DNA of 64,000 bases from Limoniibacter endophyticus (GCF_014652835.1 NZ_BMZO01000006.1:62001-126000), one strand, 5' to 3'; numbered from the stretch's first letter, positions 35,555 to 44,930 are shown. The notes: generated by a model not told the origin, from the sequence alone. Numbers and translations are program-made.

Positions 35555-35579
35555 AACAAGAAGGTCCCTGCAAAGTTCC
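35555..35579 (-). promoter_or_regulatory. EcfG-type promoter, 87-residue protein
   Basis: On the minus strand: GGAAC at 35579-35575, 16 bases, then TGTT at 35558-35555. It lies in the 67-bp gap behind the glycan operon, giving the 87-aa/45-aa/gcd genes their own start. Confidence 0.75.
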
Positions 35580-35587
35580 TCGACGGC

Positions 35588-36331
35588 TTAGAGCCAGTGT
35601 TCTGCCATGGGTTCTCCCGTTTTTTCGCAAAGAAAGACTTCTCGCTCCGGGTTATCCAGAATTCGAAATCCGGAACTGCGCAGCATGGCTTCAACGGCGG
35701 CTTTATTGGGGATAAACCAGTTCGAAGGATCCCCGGAATAGCTGTTTTCGATGAAGAACAGCTTCGGGAATTCGGGTTTGTCGAAAATCGCCCATTCTGA
35801 GAAATCGTAATTCTCGTTTAGCGTCGGGACGCGCTCGTCGCCGCGTTGCAAGCATTGGAACAACATCTGATCTCCGACAACGTGTTGAGAAAGAAGATCG
35901 AGCGCAAGCAACGGATGACGCAAATGATACAGCACACCCATGAAGATGACGAGATCATAGCGTTCGCCGATCTGGCCAACATCGTAGATCGACAGCTGGC
36001 GGAACTCGATGTCGGTCATGCCAAGCTCGTCAGCTGCGAACCGCGCCTGGCGCAGATATTTCGGATTGCTGTCGATGCCGACTACACGCCCGGCGTTACG
36101 CCGCTTCATTTCGATACTGTAGAAGCCGGCATTGCACCCCACATCGAGAACGCTGCGCCCTTCCAGATCATCCGGAAGGACGTGCTGGAATCCCCGCCAC
36201 TTGAACGCGGGATAATCGCCGAGGAAATGGTCCGGAGCAGTCTCGATCCCGTGGAGCTTCAAATTTTGGAACCAGGGACCGAGTTCTTCAATGCTCCTCC
36301 TCAGTTTGAACTGTCTGTCTGCAACATTCAT
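35588..36331 (-). CDS. SAM-dependent methyltransferase, CmoB-like
   Basis: A 247-residue class I methyltransferase. Motif I is [16 protein letters not shown], followed by [14 protein letters not shown]. The segment [19 protein letters not shown] and the later [19 protein letters not shown] resemble CmoB, the tRNA wobble-uridine carboxymethyltransferase. It may therefore belong to that branch but with a non-tRNA substrate. It is the last gene of the glycan operon, overlapping the UDP-xylose synthase gene by ATGA. Methylation of a sugar or of an acceptor molecule is inferred from context only. Confidence 0.82.
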   Translation of the reverse strand: MNVADRQFKLRRSIEELGPWFQNLKLHGIETAPDHFLGDYPAFKWRGFQHVLPDDLEGRSVLDVGCNAGFYSIEMKRRNAGRVVGIDSNPKYLRQARFAADELGMTDIEFRQLSIYDVGQIGERYDLVIFMGVLYHLRHPLLALDLLSQHVVGDQMLFQCLQRGDERVPTLNENYDFSEWAIFDKPEFPKLFFIENSYSGDPSNWFIPNKAAVEAMLRSSGFRILDNPEREVFLCEKTGEPMAEHWL

Positions 36332-37317
36332 GACAGAACGCTCTCTTCTTGCGGCATTTCTCCAGATGTCGTCGCAAACCACTCGATGGTGCGGCGAAGG
36401 CCTTCATGTAAGGGAATTGCAGGACACCAGTTCAGGACTTGTTTTGCACGCGTAATATCTGGGCGTCGCCGCGTTGGGTCGTCCTGTGGCAAGGGCCGGA
36501 ATTCGATTTCAGAGGAGGTGGGTATCATATCGAGCACGAGATGCGCGAGCTCGAGGATCGTTAATTCGCCGGGATTACCGAGATTTAGGGGGGATTGTGG
36601 ATTCGGTGAGGCGTCCATCAGTTGGACAAGACCAGCCACGAGATCGCTGACATAGCAGAAGGAGCGTGTCTGCTGACCTGTTCCGTATATGGTCAACGGC
36701 CGGCCCTCAAGCGCCTGTACGACGAGATTGGAGACTATGCGTCCATCATTGCGCTGCATACGCGGCCCGTATGTGTTAAAGATACGCGCCACGCGTGCGT
36801 CCACGCGACCTAGCCTTAACAGATCGAAACACAAGGTTTCAGATGCCCGCTTGCCTTCGTCGTAACAGGCGCGCGGGCCTGTACAATTGACATTGCCCCA
36901 GTAAGCCTCTTGCTGCGGGTGCTGCAAGGGATCCCCATAGACCTCGCTGGTGGACGCCTGCAGAAACCGCGCCCTCCGCCGTTCGGCAACCTTAAGCAAG
37001 ATCGCCGTTCCATTGACGCAGGTCATCATCGTATGAACGGGATCGGCCTGATATTGCGGAGGCGAGGCTGCGCACGCCAGATTATAGATTTGTTGAATCG
37101 GTTCGTCGAAATCTTCGAAGTCGGAAATGTCTTTTTCAATCAGCCGAAATCGCGGATGGTTCATGAGCGGTTGGATGTTTTGTCTTGAGCCGGTGATAAA
37201 GCTGTCGACGCAGCTGACATAATCACCGCGACTGAGAAGAAAGTCGCAAAGATGGGAGCCGATGAACCCTGCTCCGCCTGCTACGAGAATATTTTTCCGT
37301 TCAACACTTTGAAGCAT
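36328..37317 (-). CDS. NAD-dependent UDP-glucuronate decarboxylase-like SDR (UDP-xylose synthase)
   Basis: A 329-residue extended SDR. It has GGAGFIGSHLCDFLLSRG, the active-site motif STSEVYGDP, and CYDEGKRASETLCFD, which with RIFNTYGPRM is typical of UXS. The UXS-like YWGNVNCTGPRACYDEGKR differs slightly from the usual PIGPRSCYDEGKR. It would convert UDP-glucuronate to UDP-xylose, consistent with the UDP-glucose dehydrogenase encoded in the divergent operon. ATG at 37317 with AGGA five bases upstream is preferred over GTG at 37329. Confidence 0.88.
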   Translation of the reverse strand: MLQSVERKNILVAGGAGFIGSHLCDFLLSRGDYVSCVDSFITGSRQNIQPLMNHPRFRLIEKDISDFEDFDEPIQQIYNLACAASPPQYQADPVHTMMTCVNGTAILLKVAERRRARFLQASTSEVYGDPLQHPQQEAYWGNVNCTGPRACYDEGKRASETLCFDLLRLGRVDARVARIFNTYGPRMQRNDGRIVSNLVVQALEGRPLTIYGTGQQTRSFCYVSDLVAGLVQLMDASPNPQSPLNLGNPGELTILELAHLVLDMIPTSSEIEFRPLPQDDPTRRRPDITRAKQVLNWCPAIPLHEGLRRTIEWFATTSGEMPQEESVLS

Positions 37318-37325
37318 GTCTATCC

Positions 37326-38408
37326 TCACGCGTGCTGGATCTGTCTGGCGGCGATGGTCGCGGCGAGCTGGCTTGCGCGGGCTAGGCCGGTATGATGGCG
37401 CAGCACGATATCGCTTGCCGCATCAGCGATCGCTTGCCGCCTTTCATCGGGCATGTTGCTCAAGGTTGCGACGACATCTTCCGTCGTATGCGCAACCCGA
37501 AGTGCTTTGCCGGTCTCGAAAATTTCGTCCAGCCCTTGCCACCAGTCGCTGATGATCGGCACCCCGCAGGCAGCTGCCTCGAAGAGACGAACGCTGGGTG
37601 ACCAACCAGCCGCGATCATGTCGGCCCGCGTGATGTTCAGCGTAAAGCGTTGACGGCTGTAGAAAGCGGGGTGCCGATCCGGGGCCAGGTGCTCGATGCG
37701 CTCGACATTCTGCGGCCAGTTTATGTCGTTCGGGTATTGTGGTCCGGCCACCACGAAACGCTTTTCCGGTAAGCGCCGCGCCGGTTCGATCAAGAGCTTT
37801 TCCAGCGCCGGTTGGCGATCGGGACTATAAGTGCCGAGATAGCCGAGGTCCCAGCTAAGAGGCTCATCCATCGGCTTGTATTTCTCGGCGTCGACCGAAC
37901 AATAGAGATCGGCAGCCTGGCGCGCTCCATAATCCCCTTCAAGCCGGCGCAAAACTGCTCCACCGGAAAAGGAGAAATAGGTGTCGAAGAAGGCTATTTG
38001 CCGTTTTGCCAGATATTCCTCATCACCTCTGTCGAGCTTGGCTAAGGTAACCGGCGTGTCAATGTCATAGAAGCAAAGCTGTCGCGGTCGGAGCGCCACG
38101 ACGCGATCGATCAAGGTAACACCCTCCGGCACATATGAACCGATGATGACGGCGTCGGCTGTCTCAATCGCTGTTCGGTAAGTGGCGAGCGCGTCGTTCA
38201 GATCGTCATAATAAACGAGTTCACAGAAATCAGGCTGCCGTAGATCGCGCTGGCTTGCATACCATGGCACGTCCCGTTCGAGGAAAAGCACTCGATGACC
38301 AAGCGTGTCCAGGCCGCGTAGCAGTGCTCTGTAGGTCGTGGCGTGACCGTTACCCCACGATGAGGACAATGATAGCCCGAAAATGACGATATCGAGTTTC
38401 CCAGTCAT
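37326..38408 (-). CDS. CgeB-like glycosyltransferase A
   Basis: A 360-residue GT-B-fold protein of the CgeB/spore-maturation group. It starts DIVIFGLSLSSSWGNGHATT, has CFYDIDTPVTLAKLDRG in the middle, and a C-terminal donor-site segment SVRLFEAAACGVPIISDWW. It overlaps the upstream gene by four bases. CgeB proteins act on spore or surface polysaccharides in Bacillus; donor and acceptor here are unknown. Confidence 0.82.
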   Translation of the reverse strand: MTGKLDIVIFGLSLSSSWGNGHATTYRALLRGLDTLGHRVLFLERDVPWYASQRDLRQPDFCELVYYDDLNDALATYRTAIETADAVIIGSYVPEGVTLIDRVVALRPRQLCFYDIDTPVTLAKLDRGDEEYLAKRQIAFFDTYFSFSGGAVLRRLEGDYGARQAADLYCSVDAEKYKPMDEPLSWDLGYLGTYSPDRQPALEKLLIEPARRLPEKRFVVAGPQYPNDINWPQNVERIEHLAPDRHPAFYSRQRFTLNITRADMIAAGWSPSVRLFEAAACGVPIISDWWQGLDEIFETGKALRVAHTTEDVVATLSNMPDERRQAIADAASDIVLRHHTGLARASQLAATIAARQIQHA

Positions 38409-39496
38409 TGCGTTGCCTCCGCCCTGCCTTCTGCGTAGGTGCGAAAGATCGCGTCAACCTGATCAGCGCGATGCGTATAAGTGTGCTCCGAAAGCACGCG
38501 ATCGCGGGCCCGGTGCCCGATCAACGCTGCGTCGCGTGGCGACAGAGAGGCCATGATTTCAGCGACATCCTTGCCGTCGCGCGCAACCAGAATTTCTTCG
38601 TCCGGTTGAAGAAAAAGCTCAATCCCCTCCCAGAAATCCGTGATGAGACATCCACCCGCTCCAGCTGTTTCGAAGACGCGCGTGGCTGGCGAAAAGCCAT
38701 TGCGCGCCATGCTGTCGCGCGAAATATTAAGCACGATTTTAGGTGTGCAGTTAAACGCGTTGTGCTTCGTCGTGGAGACGTGTCCGATATAGCTCACGTT
38801 CTGTGGCTTCGCCTTATCTTCCCAACCGGAGCCACCGAGCAAAAAGTTTTGCTCCTCCAGTAACGAAGCGGGCTTCAAGAAGAATTCCTCGACCCGTGCC
38901 TCACGATCAGGCAGCCGATTGCCGAGAAAGGCGAGATCGGCATAAAAGGCCGGATCGGGGGAGACGGGATGATGGGTTTCCGGATCGAGCGCGTTGTAGA
39001 CTGGAATGCAGTTCTTTGCCCCCAGCGTACGATAAGCATCAACCACCGGCTCGCCCCCACCATAGGTCAATACAAGATCTAGCGTTTTCAACGCCTTGCG
39101 CAACGGATGCTCAGCCGATGCGTGTAGTTCCGCGAGGGTGGCTGGTGCATCCACGTCCCAGAAGATTTTCAGGGCGTCTGCGCGCGCATGATGCAGCAGG
39201 CGATCGAGCAGCGTATCATCTTCGAAACCGACGCCGCTGGCTTTGACTACGATGTCGGCTTGACTTGCTTCCGACGTAACCTGTTCTACTGCATCCAGCG
39301 TCGGTTGATAGACCACAACCTTGCACCACTCGGGCGGCTCCATGTCCCGGTTCTTCTGCCGGTCGTAGACGTCGGGTTCATAAAAGGTGATCCGATAGCC
39401 CTTTTCCGCAAGCGCGCGCAGCATGCCGCGATAATAAGTCGCTGCTCCATTCCAATATGCTGAAACCAGACTGGACCCATAAAATGCGATCTTCAT
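38405..39496 (-). CDS. CgeB-like glycosyltransferase B
   Basis: A 363-residue paralogue of the neighbouring glycosyltransferase. It has KIAFYGSSLVSAYWNGAATY, IFWDVDAPATLAELHAS and ATRVFETAGAGGCLITDFWE. The aspartate-rich FWDVDAP matches FYDIDTP of protein A, so the two probably use related donors or acceptors. GGAGCC precedes the ATG and both ends overlap neighbours. Confidence 0.82.
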   Translation of the reverse strand: MKIAFYGSSLVSAYWNGAATYYRGMLRALAEKGYRITFYEPDVYDRQKNRDMEPPEWCKVVVYQPTLDAVEQVTSEASQADIVVKASGVGFEDDTLLDRLLHHARADALKIFWDVDAPATLAELHASAEHPLRKALKTLDLVLTYGGGEPVVDAYRTLGAKNCIPVYNALDPETHHPVSPDPAFYADLAFLGNRLPDREARVEEFFLKPASLLEEQNFLLGGSGWEDKAKPQNVSYIGHVSTTKHNAFNCTPKIVLNISRDSMARNGFSPATRVFETAGAGGCLITDFWEGIELFLQPDEEILVARDGKDVAEIMASLSPRDAALIGHRARDRVLSEHTYTHRADQVDAIFRTYAEGRAEATQ

Positions 39497-40620
39497 TCTG
39501 CCGGCTCCTTAATCTCGTGTGATTGATTCGGCGAAGAGGTCAGCTCGTCCACAAATGAAAGCAACTCGCTGACGCGGTGCCGGCAGGTGTGCCGCGCGCC
39601 TATTGTCTCGAGTCCGTTATTTCGCAAAGATCGAGCTAAGTCGGGGTCGCCAAGAATGGCATGCAGATTCTTTTTCATTTCGTCGCCGTTGCGCGCCACG
39701 AGATAATCTTCTCCGGGGCGAAACAGCTGTTCTGTATCGGGCCATGGCGCAGAAACGAGCGGAATGCCGCAGGCCAATGCTTCAAAAACGCGAATAGTCG
39801 GAATGCCGGGAAGAGACTCAACATAAGGTCGGCGCGGGATGTGCACGGTCGCCTTATGCCGGGCGAAAGCTTTCGGCACCTCCGCGTTCGCGATCCAGCC
39901 GCTATAGTCGACGCCGGCCCGACGCAACGCATCCAGTGCGTGAGCGGGATAGCGAACGCCCCTGACGGTTGCGCTGAGCTGCAAGTCCCTGATCGGCTTG
40001 ATCAAGAATTCGACGATTTCAGCAGACCGTTCATCATCGCCCCAGTTTCCGATCCAGATCAGGTCTTTTTCAGCGTGGTTTGTTTCTAACGGTTTGAAAA
40101 GCGTATCATCCGCCGCCTCGTGCCAGGTCTGAACCTGCCTGCCCCAACCAGCGTCGAGGTAACGCTGGCGCAATGTTTCGCCGAAGGCAAGAACGCCATC
40201 ATAATCGGTAAGATCAAGACCAGCGATTTCCTCGCGCGCCGACACCGCTCGATGATGCGTGTCGTGGAAGAGCAGCAGAAACCTTCCACCATCGCGTCTG
40301 ATTTTCCCGATATGGGCGATAATCGCTGGCTCTGTCCATTCGTGGACGATGACGATATTTGCATCTTCCAACGCCGCCTCGTGATCGAAGTTAGAATCAT
40401 ATTGCTCCGAGCGCAATTGCGGAAATATGTGATGGAAGGTTTGGATAGCCTCCGCGCCCTGATCGGCCACTAGATTGTCGCGGCTCCAGGAGGCCTGCGG
40501 CTCCAGCGCCTTGGCCGAATGCCCGCGTCGGATCAGGTCCTTCATCACGCCGCGCAGGAAATGTGCGTTTCCATGGTTCCAATCTGAGACAAGGGAATGC
40601 GTATAGAAAACGAAATTCAT
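39493..40620 (-). CDS. CgeB-like glycosyltransferase C
   Basis: A 375-residue GT-B protein and a more diverged paralogue. It starts NFVFYTHSLVSDWNHGNAHF, has LLLFHDTHHRAVSAREEI where A and B have the D-x-D-containing segment, and ends with TIRVFEALACGIPLVSAPW. GGAG lies five bases before the ATG. The C-terminal tail after residue 360 is polar and probably disordered. Confidence 0.8.
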   Translation of the reverse strand: MNFVFYTHSLVSDWNHGNAHFLRGVMKDLIRRGHSAKALEPQASWSRDNLVADQGAEAIQTFHHIFPQLRSEQYDSNFDHEAALEDANIVIVHEWTEPAIIAHIGKIRRDGGRFLLLFHDTHHRAVSAREEIAGLDLTDYDGVLAFGETLRQRYLDAGWGRQVQTWHEAADDTLFKPLETNHAEKDLIWIGNWGDDERSAEIVEFLIKPIRDLQLSATVRGVRYPAHALDALRRAGVDYSGWIANAEVPKAFARHKATVHIPRRPYVESLPGIPTIRVFEALACGIPLVSAPWPDTEQLFRPGEDYLVARNGDEMKKNLHAILGDPDLARSLRNNGLETIGARHTCRHRVSELLSFVDELTSSPNQSHEIKEPAE

Positions 40621-40622
40621 GG

Positions 40623-41732
40623 TTACTCCGCTGCAATTCGGGAAGAATTTTCAAGCGTCTGCATGTAGAGCTCAGCCATGCGCTCCGCCTGCCGCGCCAG
40701 AGAAAACTGCCTCGATCGTTCGAATGCCTTCGCGGCAAGCGTCTCTCGGAGATCTCCGTCCTTAGCCAGCCGGTTGGCCCCCGCTACGAAAGTGGCGACA
40801 TCGCGCGGATCAAAGAAAAGCGCGGCGTCGTTCCAAAGCTCGCGATATGTGGGGATGTCCGAAAGAAGCAGCGCAGCGCCCTGGCGTGCGGCTTCCAGTG
40901 CCACGAGGCCGAATGGTTCGTAGATTGAAGGCGAGGCGACCACACCTGCCCCCGCCATCAATCGCATGGCATCCGAATGCGGCAGGTGAGACTTGTGCCG
41001 GGGGTTCGTAAACTGGAAGCTTTGCCCGCTTGGCCCACTGGTGTTGCCGACCGTAACCAGTGGCCAGGACAGATCGGGCGCAGCCCCCTCAAGCAGCGCG
41101 GCATTCTTTCCTTCGTCCCACCAGCGACCGGCTGAAAAAATATAGTTCTGCTTCTCAATCGCCGGATTTGGCTGGACGCGGGTCGCATTGTGAACGACCT
41201 CGATCCCGCGCTGTAACCCGTAGACAGCCTGTGTCGTCGTCGCATGGCTTTTGCTTGGTGCGATCACTAGATCTGCGCGTTCATAGCCCCGCTGATTGAG
41301 ATCATATTGCCATGACCAATCATCCGGCACCGCGCTCTCGCGCACGCCGTGAAACCATGTGACAACACAGGAATGCGAAACGACAACGATCGGAACGTTG
41401 AGATCGAGGTTCGCTGCCTGCGACGGCAGGTTGAGCTGGAGGAGGTCGATCTTTTCACATACCACTAGGTCTGCCAGAATTGCCGATATGGATGAGAGTT
41501 GCCGGGCATCCTCTGCCATCCAGTCGAGAGGCAAATCGAACCAGAGCAGCTTGGCACCAATCTTTTCCGCTTCTGCGACCTGTGTTTCATGGGGGCGGGG
41601 GCCGAAACCGACGAAAACCGACTCGATGCCATGCGCGACAAGCCCTTCAGCCAGATCGACGGCGTAGCGCCAGACGCCGCCGACAGCGTCCAGGCTCATG
41701 AGGATGCGCAGGCTTGTGGGAAGGGTCTTCAT
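40623..41732 (-). CDS. Glycosyltransferase family 4-like protein
   Basis: A 369-residue GT-B retaining glycosyltransferase. The N-terminal acceptor domain begins RILMSLDAVGGVWRYAVDLA and the C-terminal donor-site motif is PSIYEPFGLVALEAARQG, with the E-x7-E spacing of GT4. Start 41732 gives an ATGA overlap with the hydrolase-epimerase fusion and has GAAGG upstream; a longer frame to 41906 lies inside that gene. Sucrose or trehalose-phosphate synthases share the fold, but I see no clear assignment. Confidence 0.87.
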   Translation of the reverse strand: MKTLPTSLRILMSLDAVGGVWRYAVDLAEGLVAHGIESVFVGFGPRPHETQVAEAEKIGAKLLWFDLPLDWMAEDARQLSSISAILADLVVCEKIDLLQLNLPSQAANLDLNVPIVVVSHSCVVTWFHGVRESAVPDDWSWQYDLNQRGYERADLVIAPSKSHATTTQAVYGLQRGIEVVHNATRVQPNPAIEKQNYIFSAGRWWDEGKNAALLEGAAPDLSWPLVTVGNTSGPSGQSFQFTNPRHKSHLPHSDAMRLMAGAGVVASPSIYEPFGLVALEAARQGAALLLSDIPTYRELWNDAALFFDPRDVATFVAGANRLAKDGDLRETLAAKAFERSRQFSLARQAERMAELYMQTLENSSRIAAE

Positions 41733-43759
41733 GCGAACACCTTCTCGCGTGTTTTCATCCCTGCTCGACATGCAGCGCGATTTTCGGCCAGCCAGCATGC
41801 CAGATCCCGAATCCCATTCTGCCAGCCTATGGTGGGTTGCCAATCGAGCGCGTTCCGCAGCTTGGAGGTATTCGCAACGAAGTAGAACTGGTCGCCTGCA
41901 CGCCATGCGTCGTGACTGGTCCTGACGCGATTGATGCTCAGACTCTCAATACATTGCAGAACCGCGTTGAGGCTCACGGCATTTTCTGGTCCGCCTCCAA
42001 GATTGAACGCGTGGCCACTGACACTGTCCATATTGTCAAGCACTGCCCGATAGGCCTTCACGGCATCATTGACGTGCAGAATGTCTCGTACCTGCTTGCC
42101 ATTGCCGTAGATGGAGATCGGTTCACCCGCCAAGGCGCGAATTAGAAAATGCGCCACCCAACCCTGATCTTCCGTGCCGAACTGCCGCGGCCCGTAAATG
42201 CAGCTCATGCGTAGAACAGCAGCCCGAAGACCGAAGGATTTTGCATAATCCAGCACATATTGGTCCGCGACGCCTTTCGAGCAACCATAGGGCGTGCAGA
42301 AGTCCAGTGGTCGCGTCTCGTCGATCCCATGCTGGCGTATTCGCTCGTCTACCGGCGCGTAACAGTCCGCCATCTCTTCCATGGTGAGATCATCGAGCGC
42401 GCCATAGACCTTGTTGGTGCTGGCGAAGACAATAGGAGCCTCGCCGCCAGCTTTGCGCACTGCTTCGAGGACATTGAGCGTGCCGCGTGCATTGGCCTCG
42501 AAATCATCGATCGGATTTATCAGACTGGTGGTCACCGCCGTCTGCGCCGCGAGGTGAAACACAGCCTTCGCGTCGGTGAAATAATCCTCGATGCCCCGTA
42601 GGTCACGCACGTCAGCCAGGGCGGGAGAGATTTTTGTTCCGTGCCGCTCGATCAGCCATGAAAGGTTCTGATCTACGCCGGTTCGGCCCAGATTATCCAG
42701 AATGATGACATCTTTACCGTCGCTCAGAAGGCTGTCAGCGAGATTTGAGCCGATGAAGCCCGCGCCCCCAGTAATGATAACCGGTTTCGCGCCGCTCGAG
42801 ATGGCCGGGGCCGCAAGCCGGGTTACTTGTTCCAGTCGCTCAATGCCACCTTCCATCAGGAGGCGCGCAAGGAGTTTGGGCTGTCCGTCGTGCGTCGTCG
42901 CGCCGAGGTGATAGTGCCGCGGGTCGAACCACAATCCTTCCTGTACGGCCACATCCGGCGGCACGTCCCGCCAAGAGTACCAGTAAACGCGATCGGCCTT
43001 CACGTTGAGCGCATTGATAAATCGTCGGACCTGCTCGACCTCGTCATTGCGCCAGGTGGAATAGCCGGTTTCGGTGATCCATATCTGCGCTTCAGGATTG
43101 AACCTGTCTATGACGCGGCGCATCTCGCCCAAGTGCATGTCCCAGCCGCTCCAACTCGCCTGCTCACTGTCCCACGTGCCAGGAAAGCCGTGGAAGCCGA
43201 CGGCATCGACGACACCTAGGACGCCGCGTTCGCCCATGAGATCGAGCCAGAGCGGATCAAACGGACAGGGTCCGCCCAACACAGGTTTGAAGCCGCGCTC
43301 TTTCGCCCAGTAGGCGGCACCACCAACCATCTCGCAGAAAAGCTGGTAGTCGGGATCTGCCCGCCAATCCCAGTCCAGGAGATTGTTTGGCTCGTTCCAA
43401 AGCTCGACGTGGCGGAAATATTGGCCATAACGCGTCAGTATATGATCCACGAAATCGGCATAATCCTTGAGCACGTACGGCGCGCCCGAGGTCTTGCCGT
43501 TGCGCGACAGCGATGGCGGCGTGTAATGCAGGCACGGCAGGAGGTCGATTTCCGCGCCGATTCGGGGGATGATCCAATCGAACCACTCCTGCCCGCCCTC
43601 GGCATGATACTCCGCCCAGGACACATGCGTGCGAAGATAGTTCGCGCCGCTTTTCAGAAGACCGGGCAACAGCTCTTCCGTGCGCTCATATTCTCCGGGA
43701 CGAAACCATTCCACGAAGCCGAAATCCCTGCGGCACGGCGTTTTCGGGACGATCGTCAT
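41729..43759 (-). CDS. Fusion protein: clan GH-A-type glycoside hydrolase + CDP-tyvelose-epimerase-like SDR
   Basis: A 676-residue two-domain protein. Residues 1 to about 315 form a TIM-barrel hydrolase-like domain. Its candidate acid/base is Glu123 in HVELWNEPNN and its candidate nucleophile is Glu230 in WITETGYSTW, the strand 4/strand 7 pair of clan GH-A. Residues about 325-676 are an extended SDR with GGAGFIGSNLADSLL (331 onward), FASTNKVYG and YGCSKGVADQYVLDYAK. STNKVYG is typical of CDP-paratose/tyvelose 2-epimerases. There is no signal peptide, so the hydrolase domain should act in the cytoplasm. Start 43759 overlaps the upstream SDR gene by ATGA. Such a fusion is unusual and suggests remodelling of a sugar or glycoside inside the cell. 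Confidence 0.85.
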   Translation of the reverse strand: MTIVPKTPCRRDFGFVEWFRPGEYERTEELLPGLLKSGANYLRTHVSWAEYHAEGGQEWFDWIIPRIGAEIDLLPCLHYTPPSLSRNGKTSGAPYVLKDYADFVDHILTRYGQYFRHVELWNEPNNLLDWDWRADPDYQLFCEMVGGAAYWAKERGFKPVLGGPCPFDPLWLDLMGERGVLGVVDAVGFHGFPGTWDSEQASWSGWDMHLGEMRRVIDRFNPEAQIWITETGYSTWRNDEVEQVRRFINALNVKADRVYWYSWRDVPPDVAVQEGLWFDPRHYHLGATTHDGQPKLLARLLMEGGIERLEQVTRLAAPAISSGAKPVIITGGAGFIGSNLADSLLSDGKDVIILDNLGRTGVDQNLSWLIERHGTKISPALADVRDLRGIEDYFTDAKAVFHLAAQTAVTTSLINPIDDFEANARGTLNVLEAVRKAGGEAPIVFASTNKVYGALDDLTMEEMADCYAPVDERIRQHGIDETRPLDFCTPYGCSKGVADQYVLDYAKSFGLRAAVLRMSCIYGPRQFGTEDQGWVAHFLIRALAGEPISIYGNGKQVRDILHVNDAVKAYRAVLDNMDSVSGHAFNLGGGPENAVSLNAVLQCIESLSINRVRTSHDAWRAGDQFYFVANTSKLRNALDWQPTIGWQNGIRDLACWLAENRAACRAGMKTREKVFA

Positions 43760-44862
43760 GAAACCAACCCTCGCTCTTCCAGCTGTTTGCGCATTTGGTT
43801 GCCGCGATCGACAGATCGTGTCTGCGCGACCCATTGGACGAACCGCTGCAGGGAGTTTTCAAGCAAATGGCGAGGCTCGAAGCCGAGCAGCTCCCGCGCT
43901 TTGGAAATATCGGCGAAGCAATTGCGAATATCGCCGGCTCGCGACTTGTTAAGTATCTCGGGCTCGAGATGCGGCACGTTCATGGCTTCTGCAAGGAGGC
44001 CCGCAACTTCTGTAATCGTGTAGGCGTTGCCACTGCCGATATTGATGACATGGCTGTTGGCGTCAGGCTTCTCCAGAGCGAGGCGAAAAGCCAGCGCCAC
44101 ATCCTCGACATGCACGAAATCGCGCTTTTGCTGACCATCTTCGAAAACGGTTGGCCGCTGCCCGTTTGCAAGGCGTGAAGCGAAATTGGCAAGAACGCCG
44201 GTATAAGGATTGGAGAGTGCCTGTCCGGCGCCGAACACGTTGAAAAGGCGGAGCGCGACGGCTTCCATGTTATAAGCTTCGCCGAAGATAAGTACCTGGC
44301 GTTCCTGCGCGTACTTGGTGAGCGCATAAATCGACGCAAGATCGACCGGCTTCTGCTCATCCGTGGGAGATGGCGTCAGTGCCGAGCCATCTGCCCCCAA
44401 GGGCTCCCAGAGTCCCGCCCTCACGCGGTCCGCGCGGCGTCGGATAGAACCAGCATCCCGCCCCGTCGCGTCCATGTAGCGGCCTTCTCCGTAAACGCTC
44501 ATGGAGGAGGCAACGACAATGCGTTTGATCGGCTTACCGATCATTGCCTCCAGAAGAACAGCGGTGCCGAGATCGTTCGCATCGACATAACGGGCGATCT
44601 CGTACATTGATTGACCAACGCCGACTTCCGCTGCGAGATGAATGACGCCGTCGATATCAGCAAGTGCTTTCTCAACGACCGCGCGGTCGCAGACATTGCC
44701 GGAAACGACGTCAACCTCTTCGGGTAATATCGTTTCAGCATCCCCATGCACCTGCTCGATCAGTGCATCCAGAACGCGGACCCCATAGCCATTTTCAAGC
44801 AGTTCGGAGACGACATGGCGACCGATGAAGCCGCAGCCTCCTGTGACCAAAATCTTTTTCAT
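43756..44862 (-). CDS. NAD-dependent epimerase/dehydratase (extended SDR)
   Basis: A 368-residue sugar-nucleotide SDR. It has GGCGFIGRHVVSELLENG, ASSMSVYGEG and the catalytic YALTK, plus an insertion of about 40 residues between the Ser and Tyr motifs (rich in Arg, Asp, Gly). Such an insertion is seen in some UDP-glucose 4-epimerase relatives. AGGG precedes the ATG. It is the first gene of the eight-gene glycan operon and is preceded by an EcfG-type promoter. Confidence 0.87.
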   Translation of the reverse strand: MKKILVTGGCGFIGRHVVSELLENGYGVRVLDALIEQVHGDAETILPEEVDVVSGNVCDRAVVEKALADIDGVIHLAAEVGVGQSMYEIARYVDANDLGTAVLLEAMIGKPIKRIVVASSMSVYGEGRYMDATGRDAGSIRRRADRVRAGLWEPLGADGSALTPSPTDEQKPVDLASIYALTKYAQERQVLIFGEAYNMEAVALRLFNVFGAGQALSNPYTGVLANFASRLANGQRPTVFEDGQQKRDFVHVEDVALAFRLALEKPDANSHVINIGSGNAYTITEVAGLLAEAMNVPHLEPEILNKSRAGDIRNCFADISKARELLGFEPRHLLENSLQRFVQWVAQTRSVDRGNQMRKQLEERGLVS

Positions 44863-44905
44863 GAGAAACCCTGAAACCCTATGAAGATGTTGCAATCGGA
44901 TTCCG

Positions 44906-44930
44906 AACCGACCCTGGATTAGAAAGTTCC
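44906..44930 (-). promoter_or_regulatory. EcfG-type promoter, glycan operon
   Basis: On the minus strand: GGAAC at 44930-44926, 16 bases, then GGTT at 44909-44906. It lies 44 bases before the ATG of the first operon gene. Confidence 0.72.

Noticed and set aside
39998-40005. TTGATCAA core inside a glycosyltransferase gene
   Set aside because: Coding position, no extended ATTTGATCAARA match; consistent with chance.
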